Numbered from the stretch's first letter, positions 28,178-39,307 are shown. The stretch is DNA of 64,000 nucleotides from Alphaproteobacteria bacterium (GCA_021325375.1 JAJPHG010000013.1:1-64000); one strand, 5' to 3'. Numbers and translations: made by a program. The notes: a model not told the origin generated them from the letters alone.

Positions 28178-28510
28178 ATGCCGACCTTCAAGCTACCACT
28201 TTCGGGCAACGTCGCCCAAACCATCAACCCCTGGACCTGGTTTTTCAATCCGGTGGGAAGCCAGGTCGGGCTCATCAACATCAACCTCGGCAAATCCTCG
28301 AACCCCGACGTAGAGCAGGAAGTGCTCGACGATGTCGCGAGCTATGGCAGACAGCTCGGGCGCATCGGCGACGCGCTGCTCGTCCTCGTCGACCACTTCC
28401 CGCAAGACAAGCTCGCGCCGAAGGAGAAGAAAGCGTTTGCCGATTTGCGCGCGCTGCTTGCGGAGATCGCGGCGGTGAAGGCAAAGTATCCGGCTACGAC
28501 CACACCTTGA
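28178..28510 (+). CDS. Small hypothetical protein
   Basis: 110 residues, MPTFKLPLSGNVAQTINPWTWFF, followed by a charged helical part with DDVASYGRQLGRIGDALLVLVDH and LAPKEKKAFADLRALLAEIAAVKAKYP. I chose ATG 28178 because GGAG at 28168-28171 is well placed. No signal peptide is apparent and no family was recognised. It is divergent from ridA and convergent with the lipoprotein gene. Confidence 0.65.
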   Translation: MPTFKLPLSGNVAQTINPWTWFFNPVGSQVGLININLGKSSNPDVEQEVLDDVASYGRQLGRIGDALLVLVDHFPQDKLAPKEKKAFADLRALLAEIAAVKAKYPATTTP

Positions 28511-28537
28511 CCGCTTCCACCCTGGCGGCGGGAATGC

Positions 28538-29125
28538 TCACGGTGCCGGCGGGACCCATTTCGTTTCGCCGATCAGGCGCGGCTGGAATTTCTCGTCGAC
28601 GTCGTACCAGCGCAGGCGGACCAGGGCGGGCGTGATCGGCGCGCTGATCTGCGTCGTAACGAGCGTGGCCGGCGTGTCGATGCTCTGCCAGCTCATCGTG
28701 CCGCCCGAGGGAGGAGGTGAAGATGACGCTGAGGGCGGCGGCGGGGGAGGTGGCGGAACTTCGACATCCTGATGCAGCGGATTGAATCCCGTCACAACGA
28801 ACAATCGCGCGCCGGTCTTGTCCACGCCTTCGAGGAACAGCGTCGAGCGCAGATAGCCGTTGAAGATCGACGTCGTGCGGCACGGGTACGGGCGCCCGAG
28901 CGGCTGGGGAGCGGGAGGCGGCGCCGCCGTCGCGTCGCGTTGGAGGCTGATCGACAGCGATTGGCAGAGCGCGTCCGCGCCTGCGCTTCCCGCGGCCGGG
29001 ACGACGCTGCCGCCGTCCACCGTCCAAAGCGGTCCATTGTCCGCGACCGTCGGCGCGGCGGCAGGCGCTGCATGCGCGCAGCCCGCAACCAGCAGCGCGA
29101 GCGGGAGGGCGAAACGGATGCTCAT
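28538..29125 (-). CDS. Putative lipoprotein with polyproline run
   Basis: 195 residues from the ATG at 29125, giving MSIRFALPLALLVAGCAHA with a good lipobox (LVAGC). A start 36 bases upstream is open but would bury the signal peptide. Residues near 120-140 contain eight consecutive prolines followed by PSASSSPPPSGG, probably a flexible linker between an N-terminal domain with two cysteines (CQSL, PYPCRTT) and a C-terminal domain (PALVRLRWYDVDEKFQPRLIGETKW). The proline run should need elongation factor P. Function unknown. Confidence 0.7.
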   Translation of the reverse strand: MSIRFALPLALLVAGCAHAAPAAAPTVADNGPLWTVDGGSVVPAAGSAGADALCQSLSISLQRDATAAPPPAPQPLGRPYPCRTTSIFNGYLRSTLFLEGVDKTGARLFVVTGFNPLHQDVEVPPPPPPPPSASSSPPPSGGTMSWQSIDTPATLVTTQISAPITPALVRLRWYDVDEKFQPRLIGETKWVPPAP

Positions 29126-29241
29126 GGCGGCACAATACAGGGCTACGGCCCCGCATGACACCCCCGCGCCAGCGGGCCCAGAGTTGCGCCGGACGCGAGA
29201 CTTCTTAGGATGCGCGTCCTTTCTTCCTGGAGCCCTCCTAC

Positions 29242-30905
<1,664 letters not shown>

Positions 30906-30909
<4 letters not shown>

Positions 30910-32651
30910 GATACATCGTCCGCGCGGCGCTTCTGGTTTCGCTTCTGATGCCGGGGGCCGCGCGGGCGGCGGTGACGATCTCGCCCGCCTATGCGCAGGT
31001 CGTTGCCGGGCAGACGTTGCAGCTCACCGCGACGCCAGGCGTGATCTGGCAGGTGGACAACGCAAACGGCGGCGCGACCGCGACGGGCAGGATATCGAAA
31101 ACCGGTCTTTATACGGCGCCCTCGAAACTGCCCAAGCCCGCCATTGCGACGATCACCGCGATCTCGCGCACCGATCCGAGCCAGAGCGCGACGGCGACGG
31201 TGACGCTGCTGGCGCAAGCGCCGACGGGCCACACCTACTACGTCTCGACCTCCGGCAGCGACGGCGGTGACGGCTCGAGCGGGTCGCCCTGGCGCACGAT
31301 CCAGCACGCGGAAACGATCGCCGCGGCCGGCGACACCGTGCTCGTGCATGGCGGCGTCTACAACGAGCACGTGACGCTCTCCACGTCGGGGACCGCGAAC
31401 GGCACCATCACCTTCGAAAGCGCGCCGGGCGAGACGGCCGTCGTCGACGGAACCGGGCTCGACATCCCGCAGAACATGTGGGGCCTCTTCACCTTCGACA
31501 GCGTGAGCTATGTGATCGTCCAGGGCTTCGAGATCCGCAACTACACGACGGCGAGCGTGAAGAACGTGCCGATCGGCGTCTTCGTCGTCGGCGCGGGTGT
31601 GGGCGATCAGGTCGTAAACTATTACATCCACGACATCACGACCACCGCGCCGGCCAATCCGACGAATTGCGCCTCCGACGCTTTCGGCATGACGGTCTAC
31701 GGCACGCAGGCGCCGGATGCGATCGACGGCCTGGCGGTCAGCGGCAACGAGATCGCCAACAACCTCACCGGCTGCAGCGAGACCTTGTCGCTCGACGGCA
31801 ACGTCACCAATTTCGCGGTGGTGAGCAATCTCGTACACGACGACAACAACATCGGCATCGGCGCCATCGGCTTCGAGCGCGTGTCGAAGGACCCGGCCTA
31901 CGACCAGGCGCGCGACGGCGTGATCCGCGGCAACACGGTCTACAACATCACCTCGTTCGGCAATCCGGACTACGGCAACCAATACGCAGCCGACGGCATC
32001 TATGTCGACGGCGGCACCAACATCGTCATCGACCAGAACCGCATCCACAACGTCGATCTCGGCATCGAGCTGGCGAGCGAGCACAGGGGCAAGACGTCGA
32101 GCTTCATCATCGCGCGCAACAACATCGTCTATGACGGCAACAGCGCGGGCATCTCCATCGGCGGCTACGCGGCGAGCAAGGGCGGCACGGATCACTGCAC
32201 GGTCGTCGGCAACACGACCTACAACAACGACACGCAGCAGACCGGCAGCGGCGAGTTCCAGATCCAGTTCAACGCGACGAACAACGTCGTCGACAACAAC
32301 ATCTTCTATGCCGGGACGCAGGGATTGGTGGTGAACGACTTCACGACCAGCACGCCCACGCCCGCGGCGCTGGACTACAATCTCTATTTCTCGTCCGGGT
32401 CCCCGGTCTTCGACTGGCAGAAGCACCGCTACACGAGCTATTCCGCCTACCAGACGGCCAGCGGCAACGACACGCATTCGCCCTACGCCGATCCGCAATT
32501 CACGAGCACGACGAATTTGGATGTCGCCGGAGCCTCACCGGCGGTGAACGCCGGCACCAATCTGGGCGCGGCGATCGTCGGCCTGCGCGATTTCATCGGC
32601 GCCAAGCGCGTGCTGGGCGCGAATATCGATATCGGGGCGTATGAGCATTAA
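30906..32651 (+). CDS. Secreted right-handed beta-helix repeat protein
   Basis: 581 residues from ATG 30906, which overlaps the M28 stop (ATGA) and gives a clear signal peptide (LLVSLLMPGAARA). Residues about 25-105 form an Ig-like bacterial domain (ISPAYAQVVAGQTLQLTATPG). From about 110 on comes a parallel beta-helix: YYVSTSGSDGGDGSSGSPWRTIQHA is the DUF1565-like entry, followed by repeated turns rich in Asn and Gly (NNLTG, DDNNIGIG, NNIVYDGNSAGISIGG). Such folds are common in polysaccharide lyases and epimerases, but no catalytic set was identified. Confidence 0.85.
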
Positions 32652-32672
32652 GGGGCGGACTTAACTACTCCC

Positions 32673-32854
32673 ACTGTCATGGCCCGCGAATGCGGGCCAC
32701 CCAGGTGATGCAGCGGCCTTCCTCGAAGTTTTTCACGCGGAGACGCGGAGTCGCGGAGAAGAACAGAACCTCCGCGACTCCGCGTCTCCGCGTGAGTCGT
32801 TTTCAGATCATGCAGAACCCATCTGGGTGGCCCGCATTCGCGGGCCATGACAGT
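32673..32854. repeat. 182-bp nested perfect inverted repeat
   Basis: The outer arms, 32673-32704 and 32823-32854, are 32-base perfect reverse complements, and each arm is itself a REP-like palindrome (TGGCCCGC-GAAT-GCGGGCCA). Inside lies a second perfect inverted repeat of 25 bases, 32734-32758 and 32770-32794, built from GCGGAGACGCGGAG with an 11-base loop. No T-run follows, but the transcript of either strand would fold tightly. It sits 21 bases beyond the beta-helix gene stop. Confidence 0.9.
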
Positions 32855-32883
32855 TGTGCGGAATGGTACGAAAGTTCTCGACC

Positions 32884-32917
32884 GAACATATGTTCCGTAT
32901 ACGGAAATATTTTCCGT
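32884..32917. promoter_or_regulatory. Array of three overlapping palindromes
   Basis: GAACATATGTTC (32884-32895), TTCCGTATACGGAA (32893-32906) and ACGGAAATATTTTCCGT (32901-32917) share half-sites, so the unit TTCCG/CGGAA alternates in orientation. The arrangement looks like a multi-dimer operator. No regulator or target gene is adjacent; the nearest are the candidate RNA region downstream and the beta-helix gene upstream. Confidence 0.5.
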
Positions 32918-33045
32918 CGCACCCCTTGAACTCCCGGTTGCAATCACCATTTCGCACTGCATGAAGTTGTGGAGCGCGTATGCCGGTGATCTGAGAAGGC
33001 CTGGGCACGTCAAACAGGGAAGGGCGTCGGTTCAGGCGCGCCCGC

Positions 33046-33185
33046 GGAACGTTGGTTCCATGATCCCGTAGACGAACGCCAAACGTGTCTGTCCGCCGGC
33101 CTTTGAATAGGCTTGCGGCTGTTCGCCGGAAGCTTCGAAAGCCGAAAAGGTCCGCAGGCGTGCGTCCCGCCTGTGGGCCTTTTTG
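33046..33185 (+). ncRNA. Candidate structured transcript ending at a terminator
   Basis: Between 32855 and 33193 no protein gene is apparent. The last 140 bases fold locally: GGAAC-GTTG-GTTCC (33046-33059), then a two-part stem GCCG/CGGC enclosing GCCT/AGGC (33095-33119), and finally the terminator at 33145-33184. This resembles a small RNA with its own terminator. No promoter was identified with confidence and no known family recognised. Confidence 0.3.
33145..33184. terminator. Bidirectional intrinsic terminator
   Basis: A stem of about 16 pairs joins 33145-33160 to 33168-33183 (AAAAGGTCCGCAGGCG with CGCCTGTGGGCCTTTT, with two G-T pairs). T-runs flank it on both strands. It ends the minus-strand FUSC gene (stop at 33194) and would stop any forward transcript from 32.9-33.1 kb. 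Confidence 0.8.
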
Positions 33186-33193
33186 TTGGGAGT

Positions 33194-35173
33194 CTAGATC
33201 TCCCGCATCGCTCTCGCCCCCAGCGCGGCGACGCGGCGGGTCGAGTTCTCGATATGGACCAGCCGCCGCTTCAGCGCCATCGCGGCGCTGGTGCCTTCGT
33301 TGCGCGAGAGGCTGGAGGCCGGCGGCTCCGCGTCGGCGAAGGCGTCCAGCACGCGTTCCGTCGTCTCGGCGAGGAGGGCGTCCGTCGTGGCGGGCTCGAG
33401 CTCACCCATCCGCCGCTGGAACAGCACGCGCATCGAGGCGAGGTCGGAGGCGAGCAGGTAGTTGGCGGCCATCAGGTCCTGGAGCGCGACCAGCGCGCGG
33501 CGGTCGAGGTCGGGCTCGCTCGACAGCCGCCTGACGGTCAGCGACAGGTTCGCCGCCGCGTCGTGGGCGCGCATGCGGGCGAGGCGGTAGTCCTGGTCCG
33601 ACGGCGTGCGCAGCAGCGCCTGGACCGCGTACGTCCTGTCGGCGGCGGTGAGCGCGCGCAGCAGGCGCGGTACGTTGCGCATCTCCCAGCTCGGCAGCAC
33701 GTAGCTGAACCCCCAGGCGAGTCCGGCGCCGATCAGCGTGTCGAGCATGCGCTCGAACAGAACGGGCTGCGCCACCGGTGCCACGAAGTGGAGCTGCAGC
33801 AGCGCCGAGACACAAGCCGCAAAGGCCGTCACGCGATAGTTCACCTGCCCGAAGGCGTGCGAAGTGCCGATGGCGATGACCACACAGGCCGCGAGCGCCT
33901 CCTGCGGCAACAGGCGCACCAGCAGCGCGGTCGCCAGGCAGCCTGCGAGGTTTCCGATCACGCGGTCGTCGCGGCGCTTGCGCGTGACGCTATAGTTCGC
34001 GCGCATGATGAGCGCCGTGGTCAGCAGCACCCAGCCGCCATGGACGTAATCCGGAAAGACCAGCGTCAGCGCATAGCCGGTGACCGTCGCCAGCGTGAGG
34101 CGGACCGCATAGCGTCCGACCGGCGAGGCCAGCGTCATCTGCGCGCGCAGGACCTTCAGCCCCGTGCGCGCGGGCGGGATGAACGGTGCCAGGTCGAGCG
34201 CCTTTGGGATCGCGGGTACCGCGAGATGGACGTCGAGCGCGTCGGCGAGCTGCCTCAGCTTCTCCAGCGTCTGCGCAAGCTTGTGCGCCGTCGCGCGGAA
34301 GGCGGTGATGTCGGGCGTCTCGGCGGAGGCCAGCCGCGCGATCTCGCCCTGGATCGCCGTCATCTGCGCGGAGCGGCCGGGCAGGCTCGCGTCCTCGGCG
34401 GGCGTCACCGATTTCATCGCGAGCATGCGTACGTCCTCGGCCAGGTCCGCGGTCAGCGCGTGCAAGCGGCGCATCAGATGGCGGTGGTCGGATGCTCGCA
34501 GCGTCTCGATGTCGGCGTCGCTGGAGATCATGGTCTCGAAGCCGTCGAGGAGGGCGATCAGCGCCGCCGCCCAGCGCGCGCGCCGCTCGCTGCCGAGCCC
34601 CGTGAAGATCATCTCGCGCGCGGCCTGCAGTTTCTCGATGAGATCGGCATGCGCCTCGACGAGTCCCTTCAATGCGTCGCGCGCGCGGGCGTGGGTGTCG
34701 TAGAGCGCGGCCTTGGCGCTCACATAGCGCGAGAAGGCGAGCATGGCCTCGGCGAGGTAGAGCTTGCGCGTGCGGTCGTCCGCGGCCCAGGCGATGACGA
34801 GGGCGAGGCCTGCGTAGACGACGCCGCCGCCGGCGAAGACGAGCGCATAGCCCGGCGTCGGCGCCGCCATGCCGAAGAGCAGCGCCAGGATCGCCGCCAC
34901 TCCGATGCCCAGCGCGCGCCGTCCATAGACGGAGGTCAGCGCGGTCGCGGCGCTGGTGGCCGCGATCAGCGGGAACAGCAGCCAGGGAGAGCCGTGGGCG
35001 AACGCCGCGACCGCCGTGACGGAAGTTGCCGCTACGATGGCGAAGAGGAACTGGCGCGCCTTGGCGCCGAGGGGCGCGGGCTGGTCGACGATGCTGGCGC
35101 AGAGCGCGCCCGTGGTCGCCAGCGCCGCACCATGGCCGAGCAGCACGCCGCCGCCCGCCACCACGCCGGCCAT
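33194..35173 (-). CDS. FUSC-family (fusaric acid resistance-like) membrane protein
   Basis: 659 residues from the first ATG. Two blocks of membrane helices (residues 1-125 and about 350-480) are each followed by a soluble helical region, the YccS/AaeB-like layout of the FUSC family, linked to efflux of aromatic acids. The second block contains RYAVRLTLATVTGYALTLVFPDYVHGGWVLLTTALIM, a family hallmark. In frame before the ATG the sequence reads LPHRLGQALFRLHIENGFWCAVA, which looks like the true N-terminal helix, but only ATT or CTG could start it before a TAG. The start is thus uncertain. Substrate unknown. Confidence 0.82.
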   Translation of the reverse strand: MAGVVAGGGVLLGHGAALATTGALCASIVDQPAPLGAKARQFLFAIVAATSVTAVAAFAHGSPWLLFPLIAATSAATALTSVYGRRALGIGVAAILALLFGMAAPTPGYALVFAGGGVVYAGLALVIAWAADDRTRKLYLAEAMLAFSRYVSAKAALYDTHARARDALKGLVEAHADLIEKLQAAREMIFTGLGSERRARWAAALIALLDGFETMISSDADIETLRASDHRHLMRRLHALTADLAEDVRMLAMKSVTPAEDASLPGRSAQMTAIQGEIARLASAETPDITAFRATAHKLAQTLEKLRQLADALDVHLAVPAIPKALDLAPFIPPARTGLKVLRAQMTLASPVGRYAVRLTLATVTGYALTLVFPDYVHGGWVLLTTALIMRANYSVTRKRRDDRVIGNLAGCLATALLVRLLPQEALAACVVIAIGTSHAFGQVNYRVTAFAACVSALLQLHFVAPVAQPVLFERMLDTLIGAGLAWGFSYVLPSWEMRNVPRLLRALTAADRTYAVQALLRTPSDQDYRLARMRAHDAAANLSLTVRRLSSEPDLDRRALVALQDLMAANYLLASDLASMRVLFQRRMGELEPATTDALLAETTERVLDAFADAEPPASSLSRNEGTSAAMALKRRLVHIENSTRRVAALGARAMREI

Positions 35174-35321
35174 GGCGACGGCGCACCAGAAGCCATTCTC
35201 GATGTGCAGCCGGAACAGGGCCTGGCCGAGGCGGTGGGGCAGGGTGGAAATGGCGTTGCTCCGGCTTGGGGTTACGCCCTACAACGGCTTGGAGGGTCCT
35301 ATACTTCCAGCCGGGGACGGA

Positions 35322-37232
35322 GTGTTCCAGAAAATCCTTATCGCCAACCGCGGCGAGATCGCCTGCCGGGTCATCAAGACGGCCAGGCGGATGGGCATCA
35401 AGACGGTCGCGGTGTATTCCGACGCCGACCGCGACGCGCTGCATGTCGAGATGGCGGACGAGGCGGTCCATATCGGCCCCGCTCCCTCGGCGCAATCCTA
35501 TCTGGTGATCGACCGCATCGTGCAGGCCTGCCGCGACACGGGCGCTGAGGCCGTGCATCCGGGCTATGGCTTCCTGTCCGAGCGCCAGGCGTTCGCGCAG
35601 GCGCTGGCCGCGATCGGCGTCGCCTTCATCGGCCCGAACGTGAAGGCCATCGCGGCGATGGGCGACAAGATCGAGTCCAAGAAGCTCGCGCTCGCGGCCA
35701 AGGTGAACACGGTCCCGGGCTTTGTCGGCGAGATCAAGGACGCCGCCCACGCCAGGAAGATCGCCGCCGAGATCGGCTATCCGGTGATGGTGAAAGCGTC
35801 CGCGGGCGGCGGCGGCAAGGGGCTTCGCATCGTCCACAAGGAGAGCGAGCTCGTCCAGGCGATCCAGTCGTCGCAGAACGAGGCGAAGGCGAGCTTCGGC
35901 GACGACCGGCTGTTCGTCGAGAAATTCGTCACCGAGCCGCGCCACATCGAGATCCAGGTGATGGGCGACAAGCACGGCAACGTCGTCTATCTCAACGAGC
36001 GCGAATGCTCGATCCAGCGCCGCAACCAGAAAGTCATCGAGGAGGCGCCGTCGCCGTTCCTCGATGCCGCCACGCGCAAGGCGATGGGCGAGCAGGCGGT
36101 GATGCTGGCCAAGGCGGTCAACTACGACAGCGCGGGCACGGTCGAGTTCATCGTCGACAAGGACCGCAATTTCTATTTCCTCGAGATGAATACGCGCCTG
36201 CAGGTCGAGCATCCGGTGACCGAGCTCACCACGGACCTCGATCTCGTGGAGCTGATGATCCGATCCGCCGCCGGCCAGGAGCTGCCGCTCAAGCAGAAGG
36301 ACGTGAAGCTGAACGGCTGGGCCGTGGAAGCGCGCGTCTATGCGGAGGACCCCTATCGCGGCTTCCTGCCGTCGACGGGGCGGCTGGTGCGCTATCGCCC
36401 GCCGGCCGAGGAAAGCAAAGGCGGCGTCACGGTGCGCAACGACACCGGCGTCTATGAGGGCGGCGAGATCTCGGTGTTCTACGATCCGATGATCGCCAAG
36501 CTGTGCACCCACGCGCCGACACGGACCGAGGCGATCGACGCGATGGCGAACGCGCTCGACGAGTTCCGCATCGAAGGCATCCGCCACAACATCGCGTTCC
36601 TGAACGCGATCATGCATCACAAGCGCTTCCGCTCCGGATCCATCACCACGGCGTTCATCGCCGAGGAATATCCGGACGGCTTCCACGGCCGACCGCTCGA
36701 CGCCGGCGCCAAGAAGCGCTTCGCGTCGGCGGCGCTCGCCGCCGCCATGATCCGCTCGCGCCGCGCCGGCGGGCCGCCTTACGAGGCAGACGATTTCGTC
36801 GTCACGCTCGACGGCGAGATGGTCCAGGCGCGCGAGGCCGGGATCGATTGGCATCCCGGCGACCCGCTGATGCATCTGGACGGGCGCACGATCCAGATCG
36901 CGCCGTCGCCGGGCGGCTGGACGCTCCAGGAAGGCGGCATGCGGACCGTGGCCGTCGTGCGCACGCGCCGCGCGGCCGAGCTTGCGGCGCTGATGCCAAA
37001 GAAGGCCGCCGCCGACACCTCCAAGCTCCTGCTCTGTCCGATGCCGGGCCTCGTCGTCTCGGTGAACGTGGAGGTGGGCCAGCAGGTCAAGGGCGGCGAC
37101 ACGCTCGCCGTGGTCGAGGCGATGAAGATGGAGAACGTTCTCATCGCCGAACAGGACGTGACGGTGAAGAAGGTCAACGCCAGGAAGGGCGACAGCCTGG
37201 CGCTCGACGACGTGATCATGGAGTTTGCGTGA
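35322..37232 (+). CDS. pccA: Propionyl-CoA carboxylase alpha subunit (biotin carboxylase + BCCP)
   Basis: 636 residues from GTG 35322, chosen because the product then begins VFQKILIANRGEIACRV as in the family. Domains: biotin carboxylase N-terminal (1-115), ATP-grasp (115-330, glycine loop KASAGGGGKGLRIV), C-terminal carboxylase part (FLEMNTRLQVEHPVTE), then a linker domain and a C-terminal biotinyl domain with the biotin lysine in VEAMKMENV. The subunit carboxylates its own biotin using ATP and bicarbonate for transfer by PccB (25645). PccA identity rests on the linker and LIAEQDVTVKKV ending; acetyl-CoA carboxylase use is less likely. Confidence 0.9.
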   Translation: MFQKILIANRGEIACRVIKTARRMGIKTVAVYSDADRDALHVEMADEAVHIGPAPSAQSYLVIDRIVQACRDTGAEAVHPGYGFLSERQAFAQALAAIGVAFIGPNVKAIAAMGDKIESKKLALAAKVNTVPGFVGEIKDAAHARKIAAEIGYPVMVKASAGGGGKGLRIVHKESELVQAIQSSQNEAKASFGDDRLFVEKFVTEPRHIEIQVMGDKHGNVVYLNERECSIQRRNQKVIEEAPSPFLDAATRKAMGEQAVMLAKAVNYDSAGTVEFIVDKDRNFYFLEMNTRLQVEHPVTELTTDLDLVELMIRSAAGQELPLKQKDVKLNGWAVEARVYAEDPYRGFLPSTGRLVRYRPPAEESKGGVTVRNDTGVYEGGEISVFYDPMIAKLCTHAPTRTEAIDAMANALDEFRIEGIRHNIAFLNAIMHHKRFRSGSITTAFIAEEYPDGFHGRPLDAGAKKRFASAALAAAMIRSRRAGGPPYEADDFVVTLDGEMVQAREAGIDWHPGDPLMHLDGRTIQIAPSPGGWTLQEGGMRTVAVVRTRRAAELAALMPKKAAADTSKLLLCPMPGLVVSVNVEVGQQVKGGDTLAVVEAMKMENVLIAEQDVTVKKVNARKGDSLALDDVIMEFA

Positions 37233-37235
37233 ACC

Positions 37236-37260
37236 CTACCCTCCCTCAAGGGGAGGGTAG
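37236..37260. terminator. Hairpin between convergent pccA and TonB receptor genes
   Basis: CTACCCTCCC (37236-37245) pairs perfectly with GGGAGGGTAG (37251-37260) around TCAAG. It lies between the two stops, so it may block readthrough in both directions, although no T-run is present. Confidence 0.55.
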
Positions 37261-37262
37261 GT

Positions 37263-39278
37263 CTAGTTGAACGTCTTCCTGATTTCGAAGAACACGCGCG
37301 GCTGGGATTTGATCGCGCGGTCGTCGGTGAAGAGCAGGTAGCCGGTGTTGCGGTCGCCCTGGTAGTTGAAGAACTCGTTCTCGTAGACGAAGCTGCCGAG
37401 GTCATCGAGCTCGAAATGCAGGCTCAGATCGGGCGTCGGCTTGTATTCCCAATAGACATAGACATAGGGCGGGATGACGCGGCGGTGCTGGGTCTGGTCC
37501 AGGCGGAAATAGTGCTCGTCCCAGCAATTGTAATAGCCGATCTTCCAGGTCGATTTCAGGCTGTCGATGTCCTGCATCAGCGAGGCCTCGAAATCCTGCG
37601 GCCGCTCGCCCGAGATGACGCGGTTCGTGCCCGTCACGGGATCGCGCACCGAGCTGAGCTGGACATTCGTGATCGTGTGAAGACGGCCGTTCGGAAGGCC
37701 GAGCTTGTCGAGCGGCAGCGTGAAGTCGACATTGAACTGGTTGTTCTGGCCGGCGCCGATATTGCCCGGCGCATCGAAGGACGTCCCTTTGATGGGCACG
37801 AAGTCCACGACGTCGGTGATCTGCTCGTCGATGAACTGGAAGACGATCGCGCCCTTGCCCCAGAAATGATGCTCGACCGAGACCTCGGCTTGCCAGCGCT
37901 GGTCGGGACGCAGCTGCGAATTGCCGCTGGTGACGCCGCTGCCGCCGAGATTGCTTGTAGCGATAAAATTGCCGAAATCGAGCTGGCCGACGACTTTCTC
38001 GTAGCGCAGGCGCACCTGATCGTCCTTGTCCGGCGACCAGGTAAGCACCGCGCGCGGCTTTGGATAGAAGAACGAACGCGTTTGCTTGTCGTCGCTGGAT
38101 TCGTTGATGGACGAATACTCGAAGCGCGAGCCGGCCTCGAGCATGAGCTCGGGCGTGATCTTCCACGTGCCCTGGCCGAACATCTCGCCGCGCTTCTCCT
38201 CGACATGGGCGTTGGCGTCGGGCAGGGGGATCGCGTTCGTATTCTCCGTGAAGCTCGTGATGCCTTTGAGCGAGTTGTAGGCGAACTCGCCGCCGCCTTC
38301 GACGGTGAGCTTGTCCGTGAAGGGGTAGCGCAGCGTCTCGCGCAGGATCGTCTCGTCGGTGGTCGAGGAGGAGCGGAACACCTCGTCGTCGCCTGGCTCA
38401 CTGGAGCTGTTTACGTCCTTCGAGAATCCGACGCGCTCGAGCACCAGCGTCTCGTCCTCGAGGTTGCCGAACTTGCCGTTCCAATGCAGGCCGAGCTCGA
38501 GGTTGCGGCCGACGGAGTCGTCGATGAGGTATTGCGTGTTCGGCCCCGCGAAATAGGTCGCGGTCGAATAGAACGGGCTGTCCTGAAGCGCCAGGTTGGC
38601 CTTGAACGTGCCGCCCCACATCGGAAGCGTCGCGGCCCCCGTGAAGCCGCCGCCGCTGCCCGCGCCGGAGGTGTGCGCCTTCTGCTGGAAGGTGCTCGTG
38701 ACATTACCGTCCTTGTCGTAGTTCACGACAGTGTGCGTGCCGTCGCCGACGGAATCGTCGAAGCTGTTGTAGCGCGACGCTGACGCTTCGAAGGTCTTGT
38801 CGCCATCATGCTCGGTGAAGTTCACGGTCAGGCCGGGCACGGTATGGCCGTCCTTGAAGATGTTCTCGGTCGCGTCGACCACCCACTGCGTCGAGCTGCC
38901 CTTCTTGCGGATGACGTTGGCGATGGTCGTCTGGCCCTGCATGTCGATGCCGGGCGCGCCGCCGCGTATGACCTCGATGCGCTCGACGTCCGCGGCGGGG
39001 ATGCGGGTCAGGATCGAGGCGAGATCGTCGGATTTCGAGGTCGGGCGCTGGCCGTCGATCAGCACGTTGCCGGCTGTCCCCGCGAAGCCGCGCGCCGAGC
39101 CGGTGTTGGTGAAGCTGAAGCCCGGCAGCCGCCCGATCATGTCGTAAGCGGTGTTGGGACGGGCATCGGCGAAGAACGCGGGCTCATAGACCGATACGCC
39201 GTTCTGCGGGGCATCGGCGCCAAAAGCCGCCGTCGCGCCAAGCAGCAGCGCGGCCATGGCCGCGACCTTGAAACTCAC
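37263..39278 (-). CDS. TonB-dependent outer-membrane receptor
   Basis: I prefer the GTG at 39278, which gives VSFKVAAMAALLLGATAAFGA as a compact signal peptide; a TTG at 39314 is also open. About 671 residues. The plug domain (about 40-140) contains GNVLIDGQRPTSKSDDLASILTRIPAADVERIEVIRGG, followed by a beta-barrel with alternating aromatic strands to FFEIRKTF at the C-terminus, though it ends in Asn and not Phe. No TonB box was identified. Substrate unknown; the plug resembles receptors with the NVLIDG motif. A perfect inverted repeat lies just before the gene. Confidence 0.87.
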   Translation of the reverse strand: MSFKVAAMAALLLGATAAFGADAPQNGVSVYEPAFFADARPNTAYDMIGRLPGFSFTNTGSARGFAGTAGNVLIDGQRPTSKSDDLASILTRIPAADVERIEVIRGGAPGIDMQGQTTIANVIRKKGSSTQWVVDATENIFKDGHTVPGLTVNFTEHDGDKTFEASASRYNSFDDSVGDGTHTVVNYDKDGNVTSTFQQKAHTSGAGSGGGFTGAATLPMWGGTFKANLALQDSPFYSTATYFAGPNTQYLIDDSVGRNLELGLHWNGKFGNLEDETLVLERVGFSKDVNSSSEPGDDEVFRSSSTTDETILRETLRYPFTDKLTVEGGGEFAYNSLKGITSFTENTNAIPLPDANAHVEEKRGEMFGQGTWKITPELMLEAGSRFEYSSINESSDDKQTRSFFYPKPRAVLTWSPDKDDQVRLRYEKVVGQLDFGNFIATSNLGGSGVTSGNSQLRPDQRWQAEVSVEHHFWGKGAIVFQFIDEQITDVVDFVPIKGTSFDAPGNIGAGQNNQFNVDFTLPLDKLGLPNGRLHTITNVQLSSVRDPVTGTNRVISGERPQDFEASLMQDIDSLKSTWKIGYYNCWDEHYFRLDQTQHRRVIPPYVYVYWEYKPTPDLSLHFELDDLGSFVYENEFFNYQGDRNTGYLLFTDDRAIKSQPRVFFEIRKTFN

Positions 39279-39307
39279 CTGCACGCCGTTCCCCAAACCA
39301 ACTGTGA

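Noticed and set aside
33990..36875. Very long minus-strand open frame (961 codons) across FUSC and pccA
   Set aside because: It overlaps two clear genes, one in the opposite strand's codon phase; its Ala/Arg/Asp/His-rich product is typical of GC-rich antisense shadow frames.
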